A stretch of DNA of 41,766 bases from the NCBI GenBank assembly GCA_018336035.1, contig JAGXRD010000079.1, positions 1 through 41,766 of the forward strand, in the 5' to 3' direction. The position numbers and the translations under genes were made by a program. This document shows, one piece after another, positions 34,819-41,766 of this stretch. The notes under the pieces were generated by a model that worked only from the letters and a program-made list of their open reading frames with translations, was not told where the DNA came from and ran no database searches. Positions within the stretch are counted from its first letter, which is position 1; each line of letters opens with the position of its first letter. The stretch is from Alphaproteobacteria bacterium. Lineage in GTDB: Bacteria; Pseudomonadota; Alphaproteobacteria; Ferrovibrionales; Ferrovibrionaceae.

Positions 34819-36024
34819 ATGGATCTCAATTTCACCGCCGACGAACTGAAATTCCGCGACGACGTGCGCGGCTTCATCGCCGAGAAATTCGATGCGGAAA
34901 TGCGCGCCGCCATGGCGCGCACGCGCACCGGCTATATCGCCAAGCATCTGCATATCCGCTGGCAGAAGGCGCTGAACGAGCGCGGCTGGCTGGCGCCGAA
35001 CTGGCCGAAGGAGCATGGCGGCCCCGGCTGGACGCCGACACAGCGCTATATCTTCGAGCAGGAAATGGGTTCTGCCGGCGCGCCCATCGTGGTGCCCTTC
35101 GGTCCGCGCATGCTGGCGCCGGTGATCATGAAATTCGGCACAGAGGCGCAGAAGCAGAAATACCTGCCGGATATCCTGGCCAGCAATACCTGGTGGTGCC
35201 AGGGCTATTCCGAACCGGGCTCGGGCTCCGATCTCGCCAGCCTGCAGATGAAGGCCGAAGACAAGGGCGATCACTTCCTCTGCAACGGCAGCAAGATCTG
35301 GACCTCGGAAGCCCAGCATGCCGACATGATCTTCTGCCTGGTGCGCACGGCGCAGACCAAGAAGCCGCAGGAGGGCATCTCCTTCCTGCTGATCGACATG
35401 AAATCGCCGGGCGTCACCGTCACACCGATTGTCACCATCGACGAAGCCTCGCCGGGCATGCAGGAAGTCAACCAGGTGTTCTTCGACGATGTGAAGGTGC
35501 CGAAGGAGAATCTGGTCGGCGAGCTGAACCAGGGCTGGACCTGCGCGAAATACCTGCTCGAATTCGAACGCGGCAATGCCTATTCCGGCCATCTCAAGCG
35601 GCATCTGGCGCATCTGAAGAAGATCGCCAAAGCCGAACTGGCCGGGCAGCAGCCGCTGATGCGCGATCCTGATTTCGCCGCCAAGCTGGCCGAATGTGAA
35701 ATGCAGATCATGGGCATGGAGATGCTGGAGCTGCGCGTGCTGGGCGGCGCCAAGAGCGGCCAGAATCTCGGCGCGGCATCCTCGATGCTGAAGACGCGCG
35801 GTACCGAGCTGCAGCAGATGGTCAGCGAGCTTTCAGCCGAAGCCATCGGCTATTACGCGGCACCTTACACCGCACTTGTCGAAGGCCAGAACGAGCCGGG
35901 CATCGGGCCTGACTATGCCGATGGCGCAGCCGCGCGCTACCTCAACATGCGCAAGGTCACGATTTATGCCGGATCGAACGAGATCCAGCGCAACATCATG
36001 TCCAAGCTGATCCTCGGCCTTTAA
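34819..36024 (+). CDS. Acyl-CoA dehydrogenase
   Basis: A 401-aa flavin acyl-CoA dehydrogenase. The substrate/FAD blocks are WWCQGYSEPGSGSDLA near residues 125-140, SKIWTSEAQHAD and the C-terminal KVTIYAGSNEIQRNI; the catalytic Glu is expected in that last region or in helix G, and I cannot fix it by eye. It oxidises an acyl-CoA to an enoyl-CoA, but the chain is unknown; an aryl-propanoyl-CoA or a fatty acid are candidates. No ligase or hydratase lies beside it. The start ATG 34819 has an extended -10 promoter upstream, so it may be its own transcription unit. It is convergent with the amidase, with a three-base gap. Confidence 0.9.
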   Translation: MDLNFTADELKFRDDVRGFIAEKFDAEMRAAMARTRTGYIAKHLHIRWQKALNERGWLAPNWPKEHGGPGWTPTQRYIFEQEMGSAGAPIVVPFGPRMLAPVIMKFGTEAQKQKYLPDILASNTWWCQGYSEPGSGSDLASLQMKAEDKGDHFLCNGSKIWTSEAQHADMIFCLVRTAQTKKPQEGISFLLIDMKSPGVTVTPIVTIDEASPGMQEVNQVFFDDVKVPKENLVGELNQGWTCAKYLLEFERGNAYSGHLKRHLAHLKKIAKAELAGQQPLMRDPDFAAKLAECEMQIMGMEMLELRVLGGAKSGQNLGAASSMLKTRGTELQQMVSELSAEAIGYYAAPYTALVEGQNEPGIGPDYADGAAARYLNMRKVTIYAGSNEIQRNIMSKLILGL

Positions 36025-36027
36025 GCC

Positions 36028-37443
36028 TTAGTCGAAGCCCGGCGGCCGGCGGTCCGCCCAGGGCGCCTGCTTTTCGTAGCGCCGGCCCAGCGCCAGCAGC
36101 ATCGCGTCGCGGCCATAGCCGCCGATCAGCTGGAAGCCGACCGGCATGCCGTTGGCATCCAGACCGGCCGGCAGGCCAAGGCCGGGCAGGCCGGCCAGGT
36201 TAGTCCAGCCGGTATAGATGGCATGCGCGCGCGGGCTGGCCTGTTTGCCGTCGATGGTCTCTGGAAACACCTTGTCCTTCGCCCAGGGTTGCGCGGCGGC
36301 CGACGGCGTCAGGATCGCATCCCATTGCGCGAAGAAACCGGCCATCTGGCGGCGCAGCTTTGTCGTGTAGGTCAGCGCCGAAAGATAATCGCTGCCGCTG
36401 ATCGATTTCGCCATTTCATACATCGGCAGCAGGGCAGGGGTGATGCGCTCGGGCCCGCCGAGCTTATCCACGATCATCGCAAGTCCGGCCGGCATCATGG
36501 TGGCGAGTGCGGCGGCAGCATCGTCGATATCGAAAGGCATCGGGCCGGTTTCGAGGACGCAGCCAGCACCTTCCAGTACTTTGGCGACGCGATCCACGGC
36601 AGCCACAATCTCAGGCTCGACCGGATGCTGATTGAAGCGCGGCAGATACAGGATACGCGGCCGGGCGGGGCAGTGATGGGTCTCGTCCGCCGTCACGGCA
36701 GACTGGAAGGCGAGCGAATGGCGGTCGCGCGCATCTGGCGCCGAGACGGCCTGCAGCGTGAGCGCGACATCCTCCACCGTGCGGCCGAACAGGCCGAGCA
36801 CTTCGATATCGTTATAGATTTCGGGAAAGCCGCCATGGCGCGCAATCCGTCCGATGCTGGGCTTGAGGCCGACCAGGCCTGTATAGCCGGCCGGACGTCG
36901 CGTCGAGCCGCCACCATCGGTGCCGAAAGCGATGGGCCCGAAGCCGGCTGCGACTGACGATACCGCACCGCCGCTGGAACCGCCGGGCGTGAGATCGGGA
37001 TTCCACGGATTGCCGGTGGCGCCGAACAGCAGGTTATACGTGTAACCCTGCACGGTGAATTCCGGCACGTTGGTTTTGCCCAGCAGCACTGCGCCGGCCT
37101 CGCGCAGGCGTGCCACCGGCAGTTCATCGACTGGCGGCTTGTTGGTCTTCAGCAGCACGCTGCCCCAGGTCGCCGGCATGCCGCCGACGACAAGACTGTC
37201 CTTGATCGTGGCCGGCACGCCATCCAGCGGGCCGCGGGACTCGCCGCTGCGATAGCGCGCCGCGCTCTCCTCGGCTGCGCGCATCGCGCCAGCCGCATCT
37301 ACATGCACCACGGCATTGAGCTTGGGGTTCAGCGCGGCGATGCGATCCAGGATCGTGCGCGTCACCTCCACCGGCGACAGCTTGCCGCTGGTATAGGCCT
37401 TGTGCAGATCGGCGGCGCTCAGGCGCCAGACGGTTTCGGTCAT
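36028..37443 (-). CDS. Amidase-signature hydrolase
   Basis: A 471-aa amidase with the complete triad Lys81 (ATIKDS), cis-Ser156 (PGGSSGGA) and nucleophile Ser180 (GTDGGGSTRRPA), with standard spacing of 75 and 24. No partner small subunit is adjacent, unlike the amidase at 31032. ATG 37443 has AAGGGG nine bases upstream; the longer frame to 37494 adds residues unlike the family. It is divergent from vanA, and likely shares the control region with it. Substrate unknown; an aryl amide would fit. Confidence 0.88.
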   Translation of the reverse strand: MTETVWRLSAADLHKAYTSGKLSPVEVTRTILDRIAALNPKLNAVVHVDAAGAMRAAEESAARYRSGESRGPLDGVPATIKDSLVVGGMPATWGSVLLKTNKPPVDELPVARLREAGAVLLGKTNVPEFTVQGYTYNLLFGATGNPWNPDLTPGGSSGGAVSSVAAGFGPIAFGTDGGGSTRRPAGYTGLVGLKPSIGRIARHGGFPEIYNDIEVLGLFGRTVEDVALTLQAVSAPDARDRHSLAFQSAVTADETHHCPARPRILYLPRFNQHPVEPEIVAAVDRVAKVLEGAGCVLETGPMPFDIDDAAAALATMMPAGLAMIVDKLGGPERITPALLPMYEMAKSISGSDYLSALTYTTKLRRQMAGFFAQWDAILTPSAAAQPWAKDKVFPETIDGKQASPRAHAIYTGWTNLAGLPGLGLPAGLDANGMPVGFQLIGGYGRDAMLLALGRRYEKQAPWADRRPPGFD

Positions 37444-37545
37444 CGCGTTTTCCCCTTTGCATCCTTCATTACGGATTGCTCCGGGCCGCGGCAATGCTGT
37501 ATCCCAAAAATGACGAAAGATAAGAACATAAGATGAAAATTTGCC

Positions 37546-37570
37546 TGTATGCGGTCATTCATGTATACAG
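37546..37570. promoter_or_regulatory. Candidate VanR operator in the amidase/vanA divergent region
   Basis: ATGTATACAG at 37561-37570 holds the perfect palindrome TGTATACA (37562-37569), and a half-related TGTATGC occurs at 37546-37552. FCD-type GntR regulators often bind GTATAC-centred palindromes. The site lies 29 bases before vanA and 118 bases from the amidase start, in the 155-base gap 37444-37598, so it could control both. Assigned by motif and position only. Confidence 0.5.
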
Positions 37571-37598
37571 CAGAGAATAAACTTGGAGGAAACCCGGC

Positions 37599-38678
37599 AT
37601 GGCCAGCAGCCAGCCTTTCACGATGGATCGCGACGCGGCGCCCTGGCCCTTCAATGCCTGGTATGCGGCCGCATGGGATCATGAAGTGAAGCGCAGCCTG
37701 CTGGCGCGCACGATCTGCGGCGAGCAGTTGGTCTTTTACCGTCAGCGCGATGGTCGTGTGGTAGCGCTGCAGGATGCCTGCTGGCATCGGCTTCTTCCGC
37801 TGTCGAAGGGCCATTTGCAGGACGACGGCAGCCTGGTCTGCGGCTATCACGGGCTGGTCTACGATGCGCGCGGTCGCTGCACGCATATGCCGTCGCAGGA
37901 GACCATCAATCCTTCCGCCTGCGTGCGCAGCTATCCGGCGGTGGAGCGTCATCGTTTCGTCTGGATCTGGATGGGCGATCCGGCGCTGGCCGATCCGGCG
38001 AAAATTCCCGATCTGCACTGGAATCACGATCCCGCCTGGGCCGGCGATGGCGAGCTGATCGCGGTGAATTGCGACTACCGCCTGGTGGTGGACAATCTGA
38101 TGGACCTGACGCACGAAACCTTCGTGCATGGCTCCAGCATCGGCAATCGCGCGGTGGCGGAAGCGCCGTTCGAGGTGACGCATGGCGAACGCTTCGCCAC
38201 CGTCACGCGCTGGATGCGCGACATCGAAGCGCCGCCCTTCTGGGCCGGGCAGCTCGGCAAGCCGGGCCGCGTCGACCGCTGGCAGATCATCCGCTTCGAG
38301 GCGCCCTGCACCGTCACCATTGATGTCGGCGTTGCGCCCACCGGAACCGGCGCGCCCGAAGGCGACCGCAGCCAGGGTGTCAACGGCTTCGTACTCAACA
38401 CCATCACGCCGTCGACCGCCAATACCTGCCTATATTTCTGGGCCTTCGTGCGCAACTACCGGCTGGAGGAGCAGAGCCTGACCACCGAACTGCGCCAGGG
38501 CGTGTCGGGCATCTTCCGCGAAGACGAAATCATTCTGGAAGCGCAGCAGAAAGCCATCGAAGCGCATCCCGGCAAGCTGTTCTACAACCTCAATATCGAT
38601 GCCGGTTCGATGTGGGCGCGGCGCAAGCTGGATCGCATGATCGCGGCCGAGCGCGGTCTGGCCGAGGCGGCTGAGTAG
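37599..38678 (+). CDS. vanA: Vanillate O-demethylase oxygenase subunit (Rieske non-haem iron)
   Basis: A 359-aa Rieske oxygenase of the VanA type. The [2Fe-2S] site is Cys61-Trp-His63 and Cys81-Gly-Tyr-His84. The mononuclear iron site is in DNLMDLTHETFVH: His172 and His177, with the bridging acid in the Asp165-Asp169 part. It removes the methyl group of vanillate (or a related aryl ether) to give protocatechuate and formaldehyde, with VanB as reductase. A GGAGG site precedes ATG 37599. A related aryl-methyl ether or ring-hydroxylation substrate is possible, but the pairing with a VanB-type reductase favours vanillate. Confidence 0.87.
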   Translation: MASSQPFTMDRDAAPWPFNAWYAAAWDHEVKRSLLARTICGEQLVFYRQRDGRVVALQDACWHRLLPLSKGHLQDDGSLVCGYHGLVYDARGRCTHMPSQETINPSACVRSYPAVERHRFVWIWMGDPALADPAKIPDLHWNHDPAWAGDGELIAVNCDYRLVVDNLMDLTHETFVHGSSIGNRAVAEAPFEVTHGERFATVTRWMRDIEAPPFWAGQLGKPGRVDRWQIIRFEAPCTVTIDVGVAPTGTGAPEGDRSQGVNGFVLNTITPSTANTCLYFWAFVRNYRLEEQSLTTELRQGVSGIFREDEIILEAQQKAIEAHPGKLFYNLNIDAGSMWARRKLDRMIAAERGLAEAAE

Positions 38679-39395
38679 ATGTCGCAGTCGCTCAAGACGA
38701 TCCTTAGCTTACGCGACCTGATCCTCAGCGGCGAGCTGAGACCGGGCGAGCGCCTATCTGAGCTTGCCATCGTCGACCGGCTGGGGGTGTCGCGTACGCC
38801 GGTGCGCACGGCTTTGGTGCGGCTGGAGGAAGAGGGGTTGCTCGAAGCGATCCCGTCGGGCGGCTACGCCGTGCGGCATTTTTCCGAGGCCGATATTTTC
38901 GACGCCATCGAAACGCGCGGCACGCTGGAAGGTCTGGCGGCGCGGCTGGCGGCCGAACGCGGCCCCAGCCCGGGACAGATCGGTGAAATTAAAACCTGCC
39001 TGCGCAAGCTGGATGTCCTGGTGCAGAAGGAGACCGGCGCCGAGACATTCCCGGCCTATGTGGAACTGAACGAGCGCTTTCACCAGCTGTTGGTGCATCT
39101 GTCGGGCAGCCGCGTGGTGGCGCGCCAGATCGAACGCGCCGCAGCTCTGCCCTTTGCCTCGCCCAGCGCCTTCGTGGAAGTGCAGGCGGTGCTGCCGGAA
39201 TCGCGCGCCATCCTGCTGGTGGCGCAGGAGCAGCATCGCAGCGTGGTGGAGGCCATCGAGCGGCGCGAAGGCGCGCGGGCCGAAGCCCTGATGCGCGAAC
39301 ATTCCCGCGTGGCGCATCGCAACCTGCTGATGGCGCTGGAGCACCAGAATGCGCATGACCTGGTGCCGGGCATGGCGCTTCTGAGGCAGGCCTGA
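38679..39395 (+). CDS. vanR: GntR/FCD-family regulator (VanR-like)
   Basis: A 238-aa regulator with an N-terminal GntR winged helix (residues about 5-70, LILSGELRPGERLSELAI and LGVSRTPVRTALVRLEEEG) and an FCD effector domain (about 80-220) with metal-type His residues in NERFHQLL and REHSRVAHR. It starts on the base after the vanA stop and lies between vanA and vanB, so it is co-transcribed with its target. Repression of the operon relieved by vanillate is the usual model for VanR. Confidence 0.82.
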   Translation: MSQSLKTILSLRDLILSGELRPGERLSELAIVDRLGVSRTPVRTALVRLEEEGLLEAIPSGGYAVRHFSEADIFDAIETRGTLEGLAARLAAERGPSPGQIGEIKTCLRKLDVLVQKETGAETFPAYVELNERFHQLLVHLSGSRVVARQIERAAALPFASPSAFVEVQAVLPESRAILLVAQEQHRSVVEAIERREGARAEALMREHSRVAHRNLLMALEHQNAHDLVPGMALLRQA

Positions 39396-39409
39396 AAGGA
39401 ATTCTGGCG

Positions 39410-40387
39410 ATGCACGACCGCAACGACTGGATGGATGCCGAACTGGTCGCCACGCGCGACTACGGCCCCGATATCCGCTTGTTCGAGATCGCGCCGGCCG
39501 GCGGCACGCTGGCCTATGAGCCGGGCAGCCATATCAATATTGCTGTCGAGATCGCGGGCCAGCAGGACGTGCGCTCTTATTCGCTGGTCGGCCTGCCGCG
39601 CCGCGGCGTCTATCGCATCGCCGTGAAGCATGTGCGGCCCAGTCGCGGCGGGTCTGCCTGGTTGCACAGTCTTCTGCCGGGTGCGCGGCTGCGCATCACG
39701 GCGCCGCGCAATCATTTCCCGCTGCAGCATGGCGCATCCAGTTATCTGCTGATCGCCGGCGGCATCGGGATCACGCCGCTGCTGGGCATGGCGCAGGTAT
39801 TGAAGCAGCGCGGCGCGGATGTGCGCCTGCTCTATGCCGCGCAGCGCTGTCGCGATCTGGCGCTGGCGGCCGAGATCGAGGCGGCACTCGGCGAGCGCGC
39901 AAGCTTCTTCATTTCGGAAGATGGCAACCGCCTCAACCTGCAGGCGGCTTTGTCAGACTTCCCGACGGACGGCGATATCTATTTCTGCGGCCCGGCCCGC
40001 ATGCTGCAGGGCTTGCGCGAGGCGATGGCGGCGCTCGGCCGGCCGCAAAGCAGCCTGCGCTTCGAGACCTTCGGCAGCGGTGGATTGAGGCCAGAAGAAT
40101 CTTTCTGGGTCCGTATTCCCCGGCTGGGCGTGGAAGTGACGGTGCCGCCGGGCCGTTCGATGCTCGATGCGCTGGACGCCGCCGGTGTTGAAGTGATGTC
40201 GGAATGCCGACGTGGCGAATGCGGTCTCTGTACGGTCGATGTCATGGAACTGCAGGGCGAGATCGATCACCGCGATGTCTTCCTGAGCGATCACCAGAAG
40301 CGCGAAAACAGCCGGCTTTGTGCCTGTGTCTCGCGTGCCGTGCAGGGCGGCGTGGTGATCGACACGTCATGGCGCGCCGGACAGTGA
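39410..40387 (+). CDS. vanB: Vanillate demethylase reductase subunit (VanB-type)
   Basis: A 325-aa class IA oxygenase reductase. The flavin domain has RSYSL at residues 55-59, the NAD domain has GGIGITP near 117-123, and the C-terminal plant-type [2Fe-2S] cluster uses Cys266, Cys271, Cys274 and Cys304. It passes electrons from NAD(P)H to the Rieske oxygenase. It follows vanR by 14 bases with a GAAAGGAA ribosome-binding sequence. The length and domain order are those of VanB. Confidence 0.9.
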   Translation: MHDRNDWMDAELVATRDYGPDIRLFEIAPAGGTLAYEPGSHINIAVEIAGQQDVRSYSLVGLPRRGVYRIAVKHVRPSRGGSAWLHSLLPGARLRITAPRNHFPLQHGASSYLLIAGGIGITPLLGMAQVLKQRGADVRLLYAAQRCRDLALAAEIEAALGERASFFISEDGNRLNLQAALSDFPTDGDIYFCGPARMLQGLREAMAALGRPQSSLRFETFGSGGLRPEESFWVRIPRLGVEVTVPPGRSMLDALDAAGVEVMSECRRGECGLCTVDVMELQGEIDHRDVFLSDHQKRENSRLCACVSRAVQGGVVIDTSWRAGQ

Positions 40388-40540
40388 TCGTGGGGGCTGA
40401 CCAAGGTTCACTCTCAGTCAAGTCGGCCAGTTTTTTGTTGCATCTTTATGGGGTTTCGCCAAAGTCCGGAAAAGCTATTTGACCAATGCACGCACGGGCG
40501 AATACCGCACGTGACAAGAAAACAAAACGGAGGAAACCAC

Positions 40541-41713
40541 ATGAACCGCAGACATCTTCTCATCGCCGCCACCGCCGGCCTTGCCCTGCTCACCGCTGGC
40601 AGCGCTTATGCCCAGCAGACCGTCAAGATCGGCCTGATCCTGCCGATGAGCGGGCCTTTCGCTTCGACCGGCCGGCAGATCGAAGGCATGGCGAAGCTTT
40701 ACATGGCGCAGAACGGCAACATGGTTGCCGGCAAGAAGATCGAACTGATCGTCAAGGACGATACCGGCACCGCCGATGTCACCAAGCGCATCGCGCAGGA
40801 GTTGGTGGTGAATGAGAAGGTCAGCGTGCTGGCCGGCTTCGGTCTCACCCCTCTGGCGCTCGCCACCGCGCCGATTGCGACGCAGGCCAAAGTGCCGACC
40901 ATCGTGATGGCCGCCGCCACCTCGATCATCACCGAACAGTCGCCCTATATCGTGCGCACCGGCTTCACCCTGCCGCAGGTGACCGCGCCGCTGGCGGAAT
41001 GGGCGCCGAAGAACGGCATCAAGAAGGTGGTCACGCTGGTGTCGGATTACGGTCCGGGCCATGACGCCGAGAAGGCCTTCAAGGAAACCTTCGCCAAGGG
41101 TGGCGGGCAGGTGCTGGCCGAGTTGCGCGTGCCGCTGCAGAATCCTGACTTCGCGCCCTTCCTGCAGCGCGCCAAGGATGCCAAGCCCGACGCGCTGTTC
41201 GTCTTCGTGCCCTCGGGTGCCGGCTCTGCCGTGATGAAGCAGTTTGCTGAGCGCGAGCTGGCCAAGGACGGTATCCGGCTGATCGCCACCGGCGATGTGC
41301 TGGATGACGACATCCTCAACGGCATGGGCGATGTGGCGCTCGGCGTGGTGTCGTCGCACCATTATTCGGCGGCGCATAACTCGCCGGAGAACAAGGCGGT
41401 GTTCGAGGGCCTCAAGAAGGCGAACAACATGCGCCCGAATTTCCACGGCGTCGGCGGCTATGACGGCATGCACCTGATCTATCAGGCACTGAAGAAGACC
41501 AATGGCGATGCCGATGGCACCAAGCTGCTGGAAGCCATGAAGGGCCAGAGCTGGACCAGCCCGCGCGGCCCGGTCAGCATCGATCCGGAAACCCGCGACA
41601 TCGTGCAGAATGTCTTCATTCGCAAGGTCGAGAAGGTGAATGGCGAGCTGTACAACGTCGAATTCGCCACCATCGAGAAGGTGAAGGATCCGGTGAAGGC
41701 GGCGAAGAAATAA
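40541..41713 (+). CDS. ABC transporter substrate-binding protein, LivJ type (orphan)
   Basis: A 390-aa periplasmic binding protein of the branched-chain amino acid/aromatic family, with a Sec signal peptide cut near Ala24 (AYA-QQ) and the first strand VKIGLILPMSGPFASTGRQ. It is 153 bases after vanB, with GGAGG upstream of ATG 40541; that gap holds a weak TTGACC (40479-40484). A strong terminator follows the stop, so no permease or ATPase is co-transcribed here. It may use the Liv-type permease at 21776-25017 with a different ligand, probably an aromatic acid such as vanillate. Confidence 0.88.
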   Translation: MNRRHLLIAATAGLALLTAGSAYAQQTVKIGLILPMSGPFASTGRQIEGMAKLYMAQNGNMVAGKKIELIVKDDTGTADVTKRIAQELVVNEKVSVLAGFGLTPLALATAPIATQAKVPTIVMAAATSIITEQSPYIVRTGFTLPQVTAPLAEWAPKNGIKKVVTLVSDYGPGHDAEKAFKETFAKGGGQVLAELRVPLQNPDFAPFLQRAKDAKPDALFVFVPSGAGSAVMKQFAERELAKDGIRLIATGDVLDDDILNGMGDVALGVVSSHHYSAAHNSPENKAVFEGLKKANNMRPNFHGVGGYDGMHLIYQALKKTNGDADGTKLLEAMKGQSWTSPRGPVSIDPETRDIVQNVFIRKVEKVNGELYNVEFATIEKVKDPVKAAKK

Positions 41714-41735
41714 GCCCTGTCATCCTGTAGTATCG

Positions 41736-41766
41736 CGGCCGGCGGTCTCCACCGCCGGCCGTTTCT
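41736..41766 (+). terminator. Rho-independent terminator after the last binding-protein gene
   Basis: CGGCCGGCGG (41736-41745) and CCGCCGGCCG (41752-41761) form a ten-pair GC stem with a six-base loop, followed by TTTCT at the window edge. It closes the van operon and binding-protein gene. Confidence 0.85.

Overview
The window is GC-rich throughout (low-to-mid 60s percent by eye) and carries proteobacterial gene families: an aryl polyene cluster, a Bug-type receptor, LivHMGF-type ABC genes, PobA and VanAB. I read it as chromosome of a Pseudomonadota species, most likely an alphaproteobacterium. I cannot prove the order or genus from this sequence. No rRNA, tRNA, CRISPR array, integrase or transposase was seen.

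Region 1 (1-11237, + strand) is the 3' two thirds of an aryl polyene (APE) pigment cluster, cut by the left edge. Twelve genes run without gaps, nearly all joined by ATGA, GTGA or TGATG overlaps: membrane protein tail, acyl-activating ligase, dehydratase, glycosyltransferase-acyltransferase fusion, thioesterase, LolA-like protein, MMPL exporter, DUF3261 lipoprotein, ketosynthase, second dehydratase, ketoreductase and second ketosynthase. The order matches apeG-apeR of the Escherichia coli/Xenorhabdus clusters as I recall them. The acyl carrier proteins and the chain-length factor should lie left of the window.

Region 2 (11238-13285) is a worn boundary: a secreted alpha/beta hydrolase surrounded by gene remnants (a frameshifted membrane peptide, a hydrolase C-terminus and a frameshifted small secreted protein) and a cluster of short repeats. 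Region 3 (13286-16814) is a sulfatase with a Bug-type periplasmic receptor, divergent from an IclR regulator. Region 4 (16815-19229) holds an AT-richer DUF4238 gene, an EthD-like small protein and a 21-bp tandem repeat.

Region 5 (19230-41713) is a long catabolic region. A FeaR-like AraC regulator diverges from a run of genes for a complete ABC importer (binding protein, two permeases, two ATPases), an aromatic-type aldehyde dehydrogenase, an SDR dehydrogenase, a 2,4'-dihydroxyacetophenone dioxygenase-like cupin, an aspartate dehydrogenase, an acetylpolyamine amidohydrolase, an N-carbamoyl-D-amino acid hydrolase, an AtzG/GatC-like small protein and its amidase. Then come pobA with a divergent AraC regulator, an acyl-CoA dehydrogenase, a second amidase, vanA-vanR-vanB and a lone ABC binding protein closed by a strong terminator.

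My reading is that region 5 imports aromatic compounds, probably amide- or ketone-linked (plant phenolamides are one candidate), releases the amine and aromatic parts, and sends the aromatic part through 4-hydroxybenzoate (PobA) and vanillate (VanAB) to protocatechuate. The enzyme families are well supported. The combined substrate is inference.
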